This document shows, piece by piece, positions 6,525-15,842 of a stretch of 64,000 nt of DNA. The DNA lies in the NCBI GenBank assembly GCA_958410215.1, contig CATYOF010000011.1:10505-74504 (forward strand), written 5' to 3'. A model generated the notes under the pieces. It was not told the origin of the DNA. It saw only the letters and a program-made list of their open reading frames with translations, and ran no database searches. Position 1 is the first letter of the stretch. Every line of letters starts with the position of its first letter. The stretch comes from an uncultured Cryptobacterium sp. Lineage in GTDB: Bacteria > Actinomycetota > Coriobacteriia > Coriobacteriales > Eggerthellaceae. Both the position numbers and the translations under genes were made by a program.

Positions 6525-8423
6525 ATGGGCCTTACGCGTCAACAAACCACTATGATTGCCGTACTTCTTGTAGGGGCATTTCTTGTGGTTTTGAACCAGA
6601 CCTTATTAACGCCTGCTTTGCCTACTATTATGTCGAACTTGAATGTTAATGCGACCACGGTGCAATGGCTGACGAGTGGATATGCATTGGTTGAGGCGGT
6701 TATTATTCCTCTCAACGCTTACCTTATTGGACGTTTTTCTACCCGTAAATTATTTATTGGTGGCATGTTGCTGTTTGCGGCTGGATCTGCCTTATGCGCG
6801 GGTGCGCCAAGTTTCCCCTTTTTGTTACTAGGCCGCGTTATGCAAGCCTGCGCAGCAGGCGTTGTTATGCCCATGGTGTTTGCGCTCATATTGCTTATTT
6901 TTCCGCGAGAAAACCGTGGCGTGGGCATGGGCTTGGTTGGCTTGATTATTAGTTTTGCTCCTGCTATGGGTCCTTCGGTATCGGGCATTTTGGTTGACAG
7001 CATTGGCTGGCGTGCACAGTTTATTCTGGTAGTTGGCTTAGCCTTGTGTGTAGTAATTGCTGCTGCTCTTGCATTGAAGAAATTTGAAGGGTTTGAGCGT
7101 ACTACCTTCGATGGGCTTTCAGTAGTTCTTATTGCGGTAGGTATGGTGTGCTTGCTGTATGGTATTTCAACATCAACTTCTAGCCCTACGCCCGTAATGC
7201 CTGCGGTGCTTATCGTGGTTGGAATTGGCGTTATAGTTTTGTTCTTCCGTAGGCAGCAAAAACTTGATAACCCTATTTTGCAGGTTCAAGTGTTGCGCCA
7301 TCGGGAGTTTTTAATTATTACCATCATCATTTTGTTCCTTGAAGGTGTTTTGATTGGTGGAAGCGTTCTATTCCCCTTGTATATTCAAAACGCCTTGCAG
7401 GCTTCCGCTACGGTTTCGGGCTTGATTATGCTGCCAGGTGCTCTTATTGGTGCATTTTTTGGGTTGCTTTCCGGAAAGTTGTTTGACAAGTACGGGGTGC
7501 GTGGCATTTCTGTTACGGGTGCTTTAGTGCTGTTGGCAGGCGGAATAGGTTATGTGTTATTAGGTAATGCAACACCTTTGCTTGTAACTTGCGTGGCGTA
7601 TACCGTAGTTACTTTAGGTATTCAGGCGCTTATTACACCACTAAACACCTGGGGTATTAATGCTCTTCCCAATATTGAACTTCCTCACGGCAATGCTATT
7701 GTTGCCACTATTGAACAAGTGGGAAGTTCGCTTGGCACCGCATTTGTGGTAAGTTTAACGGCGCTTTCCTCGTTGTATGCAACTTCCGAAACACCTGCAG
7801 CGGAAGTTTCTTATATTGGTTGCCACTTTGCCTTTATGGGCATGCTTCTTTTAATTGTGGTAATTGCAGTTTTGATTTTGGTATTTGTACGCGATAAGAA
7901 AACGGTTCATTCAGCCACTGCAATAGAAGCAGGTGCTATGCCAGGAATTGATCGCCCTTGGTTGGTTGCTGACATTATGAATGCTAATCCCAGCACCCTT
8001 CCTGCGACAGCGAAAATTCGTGATGCGATTGCCATTATGCAAGAAACTGAAACTAACGGTGTGCCGTTGGTTGATGATGCGGGTAAGGTAGTAGGGTTCC
8101 TTTCCGATGGTGACATTCTGAAGTTTTTAGCGCGTCATGAATCTTCCCAGACTGACGGTGTGAGCTACATTATCATGCTCGAAACTGATAGTTTCCAGGA
8201 ACGAATTCGTACGGTGTACGATCTGGATGCTATGCGTCTTGCAACAAAGTCTGTTATTACGGTTGATGCAGATGAACAAGCAGATCTTGCGTTCCGTACG
8301 CTGGCAGACAAAAAGATTAAGAAAGCGCCCGTGATAAAAGATGGCAAGTTGGTGGGAACGCTTAGTCGTCGCAATATCATGAAAGCGCTTAACATTATGG
8401 AACAAGCAATAGAGGCGAAGTAG
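6525..8423 (+). CDS. MFS drug-efflux transporter (DHA2 type) fused to a C-terminal CBS domain pair
   Basis: The first 465 residues of this 632-residue protein form a 14-helix MFS carrier of the EmrB/QacA (DHA2) type. Typical features are NQTLLTPALPTIMSNLN in the first helix region and QWLTSGYALVEAVIIPL in the second. Residues from about 480 to 625 form two CBS motifs, recognised by GVPLVDDAGKVVGFLSDGDI and KAPVIKDGKLVGTLSRRNI. CBS pairs usually bind adenine nucleotides, so efflux may be gated by cell energy state or a dinucleotide; this is an inference. The family is normally 450-520 residues long, so the tail is an addition. A good AGGAGAGG site precedes the ATG, and a putative attenuator lies just upstream. 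Confidence 0.85.
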   Translation: MGLTRQQTTMIAVLLVGAFLVVLNQTLLTPALPTIMSNLNVNATTVQWLTSGYALVEAVIIPLNAYLIGRFSTRKLFIGGMLLFAAGSALCAGAPSFPFLLLGRVMQACAAGVVMPMVFALILLIFPRENRGVGMGLVGLIISFAPAMGPSVSGILVDSIGWRAQFILVVGLALCVVIAAALALKKFEGFERTTFDGLSVVLIAVGMVCLLYGISTSTSSPTPVMPAVLIVVGIGVIVLFFRRQQKLDNPILQVQVLRHREFLIITIIILFLEGVLIGGSVLFPLYIQNALQASATVSGLIMLPGALIGAFFGLLSGKLFDKYGVRGISVTGALVLLAGGIGYVLLGNATPLLVTCVAYTVVTLGIQALITPLNTWGINALPNIELPHGNAIVATIEQVGSSLGTAFVVSLTALSSLYATSETPAAEVSYIGCHFAFMGMLLLIVVIAVLILVFVRDKKTVHSATAIEAGAMPGIDRPWLVADIMNANPSTLPATAKIRDAIAIMQETETNGVPLVDDAGKVVGFLSDGDILKFLARHESSQTDGVSYIIMLETDSFQERIRTVYDLDAMRLATKSVITVDADEQADLAFRTLADKKIKKAPVIKDGKLVGTLSRRNIMKALNIMEQAIEAK

Positions 8424-8450
8424 GCTCTTGCAGTTAAACTTCTTCATTCA

Positions 8451-8644
8451 ATAAGGCAACCGAATTCCTTCAGGCAAACCTACGCGCTTAATCGCTCTTC
8501 AATAAAGCTAGGGGCATAGTGGAATAATTCGACAATAGATGTTTCCATCCCTTTTGTTAACTTCGAACACCTGGGGCTATGCCTTAAAAGCTTTATTTCA
8601 GAGCGGCGCTCCAGAATTTGCCTTCAGAAATTTGGTTGCCTTAT
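8451..8644. repeat. Large imperfect inverted repeat between convergent genes
   Basis: The left arm (8451-8519) and the right arm (8577-8644) are reverse complements over about 69 bases, with roughly three quarters of positions matching. The outer 11 bases ATAAGGCAACC and the inner AATAAAGCT and GGCATAG segments match exactly. A 57-base centre separates the arms. It occupies almost the whole gap between two convergent transporter genes. It could be a miniature inverted-repeat element or a large bidirectional terminator. Confidence 0.75.
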
Positions 8645-8666
8645 ATAACCAGTAAATTTTAATCAG

Positions 8667-9971
8667 CTAGCTTAATTCTTCTGTTTCGATTTCATCGTCT
8701 AATGCACGAATAGATTTGTTGAACCAAGCGAGCCCACTACAAAGGGCAACTAAGCTTCCGCATACAATAAACCAAGTAGTAATTCCAATGGCTTCTGCGA
8801 TAAAACCTGAAAAGGAAAGTCCAATGGGTGCTGCTAGGGAAGAGCCAGCTAAAAAGATTCCCATAACACGGCCAAACATTTCATCAGGGGTTCGTTTTTG
8901 CAGAAGAGGCATTATAGGGGCGTTGTAGCATCCAATTGCTGCAGCAGAAATGCCGACAAGGATTGCAAAGAGAGGAAATTGATTAGGCTGCAAAAAACCA
9001 CAAGCGGCAAGAGCAAGACCAAGCACTATTCCGGAAATAACAATAAGGGGGATGCGTTTAGAACCTCCGCCCCAAATAAGGATTGCCGCAGAGCCTAAAA
9101 GTAAGCCTATACCGAATACCGCTTCAACAAGAGACGCCTGGAAGCCGTCACCCTTGAAGTGCTCATAGGTCATAAGGGGATCGAGTGATGATACGGGCAT
9201 AAACAAAAGCATAGTAATCATTACCAAGAGCATGAGATTACGCAGACTTTTATCTTTAAAGATAAAATGAGCACCCTGTTTCATTTCGCTCAATACAGAT
9301 TCGTGTTCATTTTTGGTAGGAGAATTTGCTGTTATATGGACAAGCCCTAAACAAAAACAAGCAATGGCCGCACAAACTGCATCTAACAGCATGACTCCAT
9401 ATAATCCAATAGAGGTATAAAGAAGAATACCTATGGCGGGGCCTATAATGGCAGATAGGCTAGTGATGGTTTGATCCATACTGTTGATGCGGACGAGATG
9501 CCGCTTTGGTACGAGATGAGGCATTAAAGCAGTCATTGCAGGGCCATGAAACGCTTGACCGCCCGTACGTACGGCAAGAAGAAGCAACATTAAGGGCACG
9601 TTTAGATGTCCTGACAATACTATCAACGCAAGCACAAGCGAAAAAACTCCTGCGCTGCCATCAGCAAGGATGATGACATATTTTCGATTATAGCGATCGG
9701 CAATAACGCCTCCAAAAGGACTTAAAAGGGCCACCGGCAAAAGGGCAGCCATTGAAGCAAGTGAAAGCCAAATGGCAGATGAGGTAGTTTCGGTGATGTA
9801 CCACATTGCCGCAAAACTTGCCGCTACGGTAGCAAAAATAGAAAGTGCCTGACCGCACCAAATAATTGCGATAACGGATTTCCAATTGTGGGATAGAGGA
9901 TGACCAGCTGCGTTTACCTCGCCGTTGTATTTTTCATTAGGTTTTGGAGGTTTTGTATTGGGGGACTTCAT
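8667..9971 (-). CDS. MFS efflux transporter (macrolide-efflux/MefA-like group)
   Basis: This 434-residue protein has 12 predicted membrane helices and resembles the MFS group of macrolide and enterobactin exporters. Marks are WCGQALSIFATVAASFAAMW in the first helix, PFGGVIADRYNRKYVI in the loop after helix 2, and MPLLQKRTPDEMFGRVMG, a conserved segment in Mef-like carriers. A hydrophilic 28-residue head precedes the first helix. It is divergent from a MerR regulator 122 bases away, which probably controls it. Substrate specificity cannot be read from the sequence. Confidence 0.85.
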   Translation of the reverse strand: MKSPNTKPPKPNEKYNGEVNAAGHPLSHNWKSVIAIIWCGQALSIFATVAASFAAMWYITETTSSAIWLSLASMAALLPVALLSPFGGVIADRYNRKYVIILADGSAGVFSLVLALIVLSGHLNVPLMLLLLAVRTGGQAFHGPAMTALMPHLVPKRHLVRINSMDQTITSLSAIIGPAIGILLYTSIGLYGVMLLDAVCAAIACFCLGLVHITANSPTKNEHESVLSEMKQGAHFIFKDKSLRNLMLLVMITMLLFMPVSSLDPLMTYEHFKGDGFQASLVEAVFGIGLLLGSAAILIWGGGSKRIPLIVISGIVLGLALAACGFLQPNQFPLFAILVGISAAAIGCYNAPIMPLLQKRTPDEMFGRVMGIFLAGSSLAAPIGLSFSGFIAEAIGITTWFIVCGSLVALCSGLAWFNKSIRALDDEIETEELS

Positions 9972-10093
9972 GCGAAGCTCCTTTGTGCGAAGAGTGTTTA
10001 TTGATGTTATTTACGTTAAACTGTGGGGTAACAACACGGTCAAGAGTTGGATTGGATTTTTTAGGGATTCCTTAAATTGGTTAGTGGGTGGAC

Positions 10094-10996
10094 ATGGAAG
10101 CATTTTTAAAAACAGGAGAATTTGCCAAGCTGTGTCGCACCACAAAAGAAACTTTGCGCCATTATGCCAACATTGGTCTGTTAGTACCCTCTATGCAGGC
10201 AGAAAACGGGTATAACTATTATGCGTTTACTCAGTTTGCTGATTTTGCTCTTATTTCGGCCCTTCAAAGTACAGGTTTGTCGCTTGGCGAAATACGGGCG
10301 TATTTGTCTAATCCATCCACTGCTTCACTCAACAGATTACTTGAGGAACGTATTGAATCCATTACTGTACAAATTGAAGAAATGCAGCGAAAGCAGCAAG
10401 TGCTTGAAGGAGCGCTTAATCAAGCCCAGCGATTATATTTCTGGTTTGATGACTCGGTTTCGGTAGCTCCCGAGGGGTATCGTTGGAGAATTGCGCAATG
10501 TCCCGAAGAATACTTTCTGGAAACGTCAGTTGCTTATGAGGAAGGGAAAGAAGACGATTTCATACATGCCCTTATTGATCATGTGGAATATTGTGAAGCG
10601 CAAGGTTGGACGGCAACCTTTCAAGAAGCCTATCGAATAGGTGAAGGGTATCTTGATGCTAAGAATTATGCGGCGGGTTTTTGTGCTGAAGAACGAATTC
10701 CAAAACGAATTGATTCGCCAAGACTTCGAGTAAAGCCAGCGGGAAGGTATTTTCAATGGCTGAATTGTATTGATCTAGGACAGTTGGTAGGTGAAGAGGG
10801 AGAGATAGTAAACAACGTTGGCGATTTCTCTTCCTCGAAAGACAATCCTATGTTTGCTGCCTATGATGCTATGCATTTATTTGCGAGTGAGCTCAATATT
10901 GAACTTGTGGGGGATTTATACGACGTTGTTTTATCGCTCTATGGCGGTAGCTTTAACGAAGCGATATATACTGAAATATCAAGGAGAATATCTTAA
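10094..10996 (+). CDS. MerR family transcriptional regulator with GyrI-like effector domain
   Basis: The N-terminal winged helix contains KTGEFAKLCRTTKETLRHYANIG, typical of MerR proteins. It is followed by a coiled-coil dimer helix (about residues 80-115) and a C-terminal region of about 180 residues with the look of a GyrI/BmrR-type small-molecule-binding domain. The 300-residue length fits multidrug-sensing MerR regulators such as BmrR. ATG 10094 was chosen; a GTG two codons earlier is possible. The gene is divergent from the Mef-like exporter, suggesting drug-induced activation of that exporter. Confidence 0.85.
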   Translation: MEAFLKTGEFAKLCRTTKETLRHYANIGLLVPSMQAENGYNYYAFTQFADFALISALQSTGLSLGEIRAYLSNPSTASLNRLLEERIESITVQIEEMQRKQQVLEGALNQAQRLYFWFDDSVSVAPEGYRWRIAQCPEEYFLETSVAYEEGKEDDFIHALIDHVEYCEAQGWTATFQEAYRIGEGYLDAKNYAAGFCAEERIPKRIDSPRLRVKPAGRYFQWLNCIDLGQLVGEEGEIVNNVGDFSSSKDNPMFAAYDAMHLFASELNIELVGDLYDVVLSLYGGSFNEAIYTEISRRIS

Positions 10997-11028
10997 TCGC
11001 TGCCCAAATGCTAAAGGGAGAGTTTGTA

Positions 11029-11820
11029 ATGATTCAGATTGACAATATTCGCTGCAATGGATGCGGTACATGTGTTAGCGATTGTATTTCACGGGTGCTT
11101 TCGCTTTCAGAAGGTAAGGCTTGTGTTTCTGGCGAATGTCTTCAATGTGGCCATTGCGTTGCAGTGTGTCCTCAAGGGGCTCCTTCAATTCCGGTATATA
11201 GTGATGTGCCGGTTGAATATAAGGCGGAAGCATTCGATATTCCCACTCAAAACATGTTGAATACCATTAAGTTTCGTCGTAGCATAAGGCAGTTTAAGGA
11301 TGAGCCTCTAAGTTATGATGATTTGCATGTTCTTATAGATGCAGCAGCGCATACTCCCACGGCAAAAAAAACCCAAGCGTGTCGTTTTGTATTTATTCAG
11401 GATAGCCTGCAGGAATTCAAGCGCTCTGTTTGGCGAAATATCCGCATGGCAGTTGAGCAAGAACAAGAATTGCCTATTCCCCGTGAAAGCGCGCAGAATT
11501 TTCTGCAATTACTTGATAGCGAAACGCCAATAGATTATTTGTTCCGTAATGCTCCTGCGGTACTTTGCATTCAAGCTCCCGACCCGGTAGATGCAGGCTT
11601 AGCGGCTTCGGCAATCGAAATGGTGGGTACCACGTTAGGTGTTGGCGTATTGTATAACGGGTACTTACGTCGAACCATTGCAGCAATGAAAGATATTCAG
11701 GCATATTTGGATATGGATTTAGAGGAAAAGCCCCTGGTGGTTTGTATGCTTATTGGTTATTCCGACGTTGAATATAAGCGTACGTCGCCGCGTCGCAATC
11801 CTAGCGTAGTGCTACGTTAG
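11029..11820 (+). CDS. Nitroreductase family protein with N-terminal 2[4Fe-4S] ferredoxin domain
   Basis: The first 50 residues carry two CxxCxxCxxxC clusters, CNGCGTCVSDC and CLQCGHCVAVC, for two [4Fe-4S] centres. The remainder is an FMN-binding nitroreductase domain starting at RRSIRQFKDEPL. Such fusions pass electrons from ferredoxin to a flavin that reduces nitro compounds or other acceptors; the natural substrate is unknown. An ATG at 11008 is in frame, but AAAGGGAG lies correctly upstream of the ATG at 11029, which is preferred. The gene begins 32 bases after the MerR gene and may share its transcript. Confidence 0.9.
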   Translation: MIQIDNIRCNGCGTCVSDCISRVLSLSEGKACVSGECLQCGHCVAVCPQGAPSIPVYSDVPVEYKAEAFDIPTQNMLNTIKFRRSIRQFKDEPLSYDDLHVLIDAAAHTPTAKKTQACRFVFIQDSLQEFKRSVWRNIRMAVEQEQELPIPRESAQNFLQLLDSETPIDYLFRNAPAVLCIQAPDPVDAGLAASAIEMVGTTLGVGVLYNGYLRRTIAAMKDIQAYLDMDLEEKPLVVCMLIGYSDVEYKRTSPRRNPSVVLR

Positions 11821-11941
11821 GCTGATTTTGGTACATGAGGCATTACGGCAGTAATAGGCTACTAATTTGGTGTTGCGCGGGCTAGCGGACCCGGGGAGGA
11901 TAGGTTTACTCTATAGGTAGGCTTTTGTAAAGGAGGCTGCT

Positions 11942-13501
11942 ATGAGTATTCAGGCGGCATATGTAGTTCCACATCCCTCTCTTATTATTCCAAGTGTTGG
12001 CCGTGGCGAAGAACGCGGAATCCAGAAGACTATCGATGCATACCGAACAATTGCAAAGCGGATTGTTGGAATACGCCCTGAAGTAATTGTTATTAGTTCT
12101 CCTCATGTGCCTCTCTATCGGGATGCTTTTCACGTAACAACCGATACTGTTCTTTCGGGAAGCATGGAAGCATTCCGTGCGCCTCAAACGCGATTAAGTG
12201 TTGACGTGGATACTGCTCTTAGTCAGGCTCTTATCAAAAGGGCACAACGTAGTGATCTCATGATAGCGCCCAGTACTTGGCGGGATCACGAAATGGATCA
12301 TGCAACCTTTATCCCGTTGTATTTTATTAATGAAGCTTATAAAGAAGCTAACGTTGAGCCAGATTATCGTGTTGTTCGGGTAGGACTATCGGGACTTTCG
12401 TCTGAAACACATCGCATATTCGGTCATATTATTTCTGATGCAATTGACCAAGTTGATACCCGTTGTGTATATATTGCAAGTGGCGATTTGTCCCATAAGC
12501 TTAAGGCCGATGGGCCTTATGGATTTGCGCCTGAGGGGCCCCAACTAGACTGCCAGTTATGCAAAATGTTTGCCAGTGGGAAATTGGAAGAGCTTTTTGA
12601 ACTGGATGAATATTTTTGCGATTGCGCAGCTGAATGTGGCGTGCGCTCATTCCAGATTATGGCTGGTGCCTTGGAGATGCAGTCTATAAAGCTAAAAGAG
12701 CCTTGTTCAGCAGGGGAAGAATCGGGCAACAGTAAACCTGATGACAATAACTCCCCGCTGGAAAACGTTGTGCCTAGTTTTGGAGCTTATCTTGCTGAAT
12801 TATTGAGTTATGAAGGACCTTTTGGGGTTGGGTATGCGGTAGCTGCTTTTGAAAGATCCAAATTCGAGGCAGCTTCTAAATCGACAAATAAACTAGATTC
12901 TAGGGAGCTTCTTAAAGATTTGACGGCAAGTGATAGTCCAACCGACGTTGAGGATAAAAAGGCTGATCCTTATGTAGCGCTTGCACGTGCAAGTGTAGAA
13001 GCTATTGTTCGTACTGGTAAGCCTCTGAAGCTTTCGGATTATCTTTACCAGCATATTGAACAGGGTGAATTGCCTGAAGAGATGCTTAACAATCGTGCTG
13101 GTGTGTTTGTTTCTATTCATGAATGGGGAGAATTGCGAGGCTGTATTGGCACTATTGTGCCAACTACAGCTTGTATTGCGGAAGAAATAATACAAAACGC
13201 CATTTCTGCTTCTATGCGCGATCCGCGGTTTCCTGCTATTGAAGTGGGTGAATTGGGGTATTTAGAAATTAGCGTCGATGTGCTTGGGGAAACAGAACCA
13301 GTTTCTTCGGCAAAAGAATTAGATCCTAAGCGTTATGGCGTTATTGTAACCAAAGGTTTTAGGCGGGGACTATTATTGCCGAATTTGGATGGCGTGAATA
13401 CGGTAGAAGATCAAGTGACTATCGCAAAACAAAAAGCAGGAATCCGTGTGAGTGATACCAACGTTGAACTCGAGCGTTTTGAAGTGATTCGTCATGAGTA
13501 G
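11942..13501 (+). CDS. amrB/amrA: AmmeMemoRadiSam proteins B and A fused (MEMO1-like plus AMMECR1 domain)
   Basis: Residues 1 to about 300 match the MEMO1-like AmrB domain, related to class III extradiol dioxygenases, with VVPHPSLIIPSVGRG at the start, SSPHVPLY, DHEMDHATFIPLYF and SGDLSHKL carrying the metal-site histidines. Residues about 340-519 form an AMMECR1 (AmrA) domain with the signature LRGCIGTI near 397. AmrA, AmrB and the radical SAM enzyme AmrS form the conserved AmmeMemoRadiSam set, thought to modify an unidentified substrate. In many genomes A and B are separate genes; here they are fused. A strong AAAGGAGG site precedes the ATG, and the end overlaps amrS by eight bases. Confidence 0.9.
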   Translation: MSIQAAYVVPHPSLIIPSVGRGEERGIQKTIDAYRTIAKRIVGIRPEVIVISSPHVPLYRDAFHVTTDTVLSGSMEAFRAPQTRLSVDVDTALSQALIKRAQRSDLMIAPSTWRDHEMDHATFIPLYFINEAYKEANVEPDYRVVRVGLSGLSSETHRIFGHIISDAIDQVDTRCVYIASGDLSHKLKADGPYGFAPEGPQLDCQLCKMFASGKLEELFELDEYFCDCAAECGVRSFQIMAGALEMQSIKLKEPCSAGEESGNSKPDDNNSPLENVVPSFGAYLAELLSYEGPFGVGYAVAAFERSKFEAASKSTNKLDSRELLKDLTASDSPTDVEDKKADPYVALARASVEAIVRTGKPLKLSDYLYQHIEQGELPEEMLNNRAGVFVSIHEWGELRGCIGTIVPTTACIAEEIIQNAISASMRDPRFPAIEVGELGYLEISVDVLGETEPVSSAKELDPKRYGVIVTKGFRRGLLLPNLDGVNTVEDQVTIAKQKAGIRVSDTNVELERFEVIRHE

Positions 13502-14414
13502 TGCTATAGCTGGGCAGGTTAATAATCAGGCTGCCAATCAAGAGGACTATCGAGCTTTTATGTGTGATAAAGATCTAGAAGGTCGAGTTCAGTGCCACAT
13601 TTGCCCCCATAGGTGTTTGTTAAAAGAAGGGCAAGTGGGACTTTGTCGTGCGCGTCGTGGCGGGCAAGGTGGCGTGGTGTCTGATGCTTACGGAAAAATG
13701 ACGAGCTTAGCGTTGGATCCCATTGAAAAGAAACCCCTTGCTCGTTTTATGCCGGGAAGCAGGATTTTGTCGGTAGGATCATTTGGCTGTAATTTGCGAT
13801 GTCCTTTCTGCCAGAATGCTTCAATTGCACATGCGGGGATTGAAGACGTTCCATGGCAGAAAATAACACCCGAACAGCTTGTTGAACAGGCTTTATATTT
13901 AAAATCGCGCGGCAACGTAGGAATTGCATATACCTATAACGAGCCGTTGGTTAACTATGAGTTTGTACTAGATTGCGCAAAGAGATCTCATGAAGCGGGG
14001 CTTATTAATGTTTTGGTTAGCAATGGTATGGCCAACTTGGAAGTTATAAACGAGCTGGCACCGTTTCTTGATGCAGTTAATATTGACCTTAAAGGTTTCA
14101 CGCAAGAGTTCTATGATTTCGTGGGTGGATCGCTTGATACGGTAAAACGAACCATAGAGCAATTAGTTGCGTGCTCAACGTGTCATGTAGAAGTAACCAC
14201 CTTAGTTATTCCTGGCAAGAATGACACCGAAGAAGAAATAGATGCTTTGTCTTATTGGCTTGCTTCATTGAACCCTGAAATTCCGTATCATGTAACTCGA
14301 TTCTTCCCATGCTATAAAATGCGAAACGAAAGTCCTACTCCCGTTCGTACGGTATTTCGTTTGGCTGAGGTTGCTCGAAAGCATTTACGCTATGTATATA
14401 CAGGAAATTGCTAA
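13494..14414 (+). CDS. amrS: AmmeMemoRadiSam system radical SAM enzyme
   Basis: This 306-residue protein carries the radical SAM cluster motif CxxxCxxC as CNLRCPFC (about residues 99-106). An upstream cysteine-rich segment CHICPHRCLLKEGQVGLC precedes it, as in AmrS and pyruvate-formate-lyase-activating-like enzymes. A partial TIM barrel follows, with YTYNEPLVNYEF and VEVTTLVIPGKND. It overlaps the AmrB-AmrA fusion by eight bases, so the two are translationally coupled. The reaction and substrate of the system are not established. Confidence 0.9.
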   Translation: MSSAIAGQVNNQAANQEDYRAFMCDKDLEGRVQCHICPHRCLLKEGQVGLCRARRGGQGGVVSDAYGKMTSLALDPIEKKPLARFMPGSRILSVGSFGCNLRCPFCQNASIAHAGIEDVPWQKITPEQLVEQALYLKSRGNVGIAYTYNEPLVNYEFVLDCAKRSHEAGLINVLVSNGMANLEVINELAPFLDAVNIDLKGFTQEFYDFVGGSLDTVKRTIEQLVACSTCHVEVTTLVIPGKNDTEEEIDALSYWLASLNPEIPYHVTRFFPCYKMRNESPTPVRTVFRLAEVARKHLRYVYTGNC

Positions 14415-14669
14415 GTCCTAACGTTTCGACCTACTCTTTCAGAAAAAGCTAAATCCGGAGGGATATAACAAATACTCATATCAGGAATTAAATATAAGCA
14501 TTACACATATTGCGGAAGCCTTTTTACACTAGATACGAAAAGGATTGTATTGGCTTGACGTTTTTGGTCGCGCTCAAGTTTGCTTCCAATCCGCTTTGGT
14601 TTCGTCTAAAAGCGAAAAGCGCTCATAACCATCAAGTCATCCTATACGTATCTATTGGGAAGGAAATCT

Positions 14670-15842
14670 GTGAAAGCAATTAGTAACAAGATGCTTGTCT
14701 TAATTCTGACTATTGGGGTATTTGGCATTTTGAACACTGAAATGGGTATTGTAGGGGTAATCCCGTATGTTTCTGAACGCTTTAGTGTACCTGTTCCTGA
14801 TGCAGGTCTTTTAGTAAGTGGCTTTGCGCTTATAGTTGCTATCGCGGGTCCAACTATGCCGTTGTTGTTTTCGAAAATAAATCGTAAAAAAGTGATGTTG
14901 CTTTCGCTTGGAGTTTTTTCAGTTTGCAATGTTGTTTCAGTTTTTGCCCCTTCGTTCGAAGTGTTGTTGGCGGCACGCGTAATTCCTGCAGCTTTTCATC
15001 CTTTGTATGTTTCGATGGCGATGGCTCTTGCCCAACACTCGGGGGATACTCCAGAAGAATGTGCGAAGGCATCTGCACAAGTGTTTGTTGGGGTTTCTGC
15101 GGGCATGGTGGTGGGTGCTCCGATAGCAGGTATGCTTGCGGAATCTATCGCCTTTTCTGCGGCAATGGCGTTTTTTGCAGTAATAACGGTGGTAGCTCTT
15201 TTGCTAACGGTTGTCGCTGTTCCTTCAATGCCTGTTATTAATCCACTTTCCTATGGAAAACAGGTTGCCGTTCTAAAGCGACCAATTGTACTGATTTCGC
15301 TGGTGGCGGCTGGCTCTATCAATGCTGCGATGTTTGGATTTTACAGCTTCCTTGCAGAATACTTGGGTAGTGTTGCAGGCATGGAGGCAGCTCTGGTAAG
15401 CACAATGCTTTTGGTCTACGGATTAAGTAATGTGTTTGGCAATGTAATCGCTGGACGTACATTGGGAAAAGCGCCTTATCTAACAATGCTTGTGGGTCCT
15501 ATTGCATTGCTTGTGCTTTACGTTGTCTTGTTTGGTGTGGTGGCAAATGTATTAGTTGTTGTAGCTGTAGTGCTTGTTCTTGGGGTAGTAGTTGGTGTTG
15601 CTAATACTACCGACCAGTTTATGGTTTCTCGCTCTGCACCCGATGCGCCAGATTTTATCAATGGACTCTTTCTTACCACAACTAATTTGGGCACCACTAT
15701 AGGAACAAGCATTTGTGGCATGTTTATTTCCGATATGGGAACTTCGTTTTCGGTATGGGGTACCGTGCCATGCCTTATTTTAGGATTTGTTTTTGTGTTG
15801 CTTCGTATGAAGTGTGTTCGTTCGGGAATCCTGAAACTTTGA
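14670..15842 (+). CDS. MFS transporter of the AraJ/DHA1 type
   Basis: This protein of about 390 residues has 12 predicted membrane helices and the DHA1-type segments TEMGIVGVIPYVSERFSV in helix 1 and AARVIPAAFHPLYVSMA in helix 4, as in AraJ/YdhP-like exporters. GTG at 14670 is the preferred start because GGGAAGGA lies six bases upstream; the frame is open to a TTG at 14655. Substrates of this group include sugars, purines and drugs, so specificity is open. Its 3' end overlaps the convergent repeat-protein gene by 63 bases. The 255 bases upstream hold no recognisable gene. Confidence 0.85.
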   Translation: MKAISNKMLVLILTIGVFGILNTEMGIVGVIPYVSERFSVPVPDAGLLVSGFALIVAIAGPTMPLLFSKINRKKVMLLSLGVFSVCNVVSVFAPSFEVLLAARVIPAAFHPLYVSMAMALAQHSGDTPEECAKASAQVFVGVSAGMVVGAPIAGMLAESIAFSAAMAFFAVITVVALLLTVVAVPSMPVINPLSYGKQVAVLKRPIVLISLVAAGSINAAMFGFYSFLAEYLGSVAGMEAALVSTMLLVYGLSNVFGNVIAGRTLGKAPYLTMLVGPIALLVLYVVLFGVVANVLVVVAVVLVLGVVVGVANTTDQFMVSRSAPDAPDFINGLFLTTTNLGTTIGTSICGMFISDMGTSFSVWGTVPCLILGFVFVLLRMKCVRSGILKL

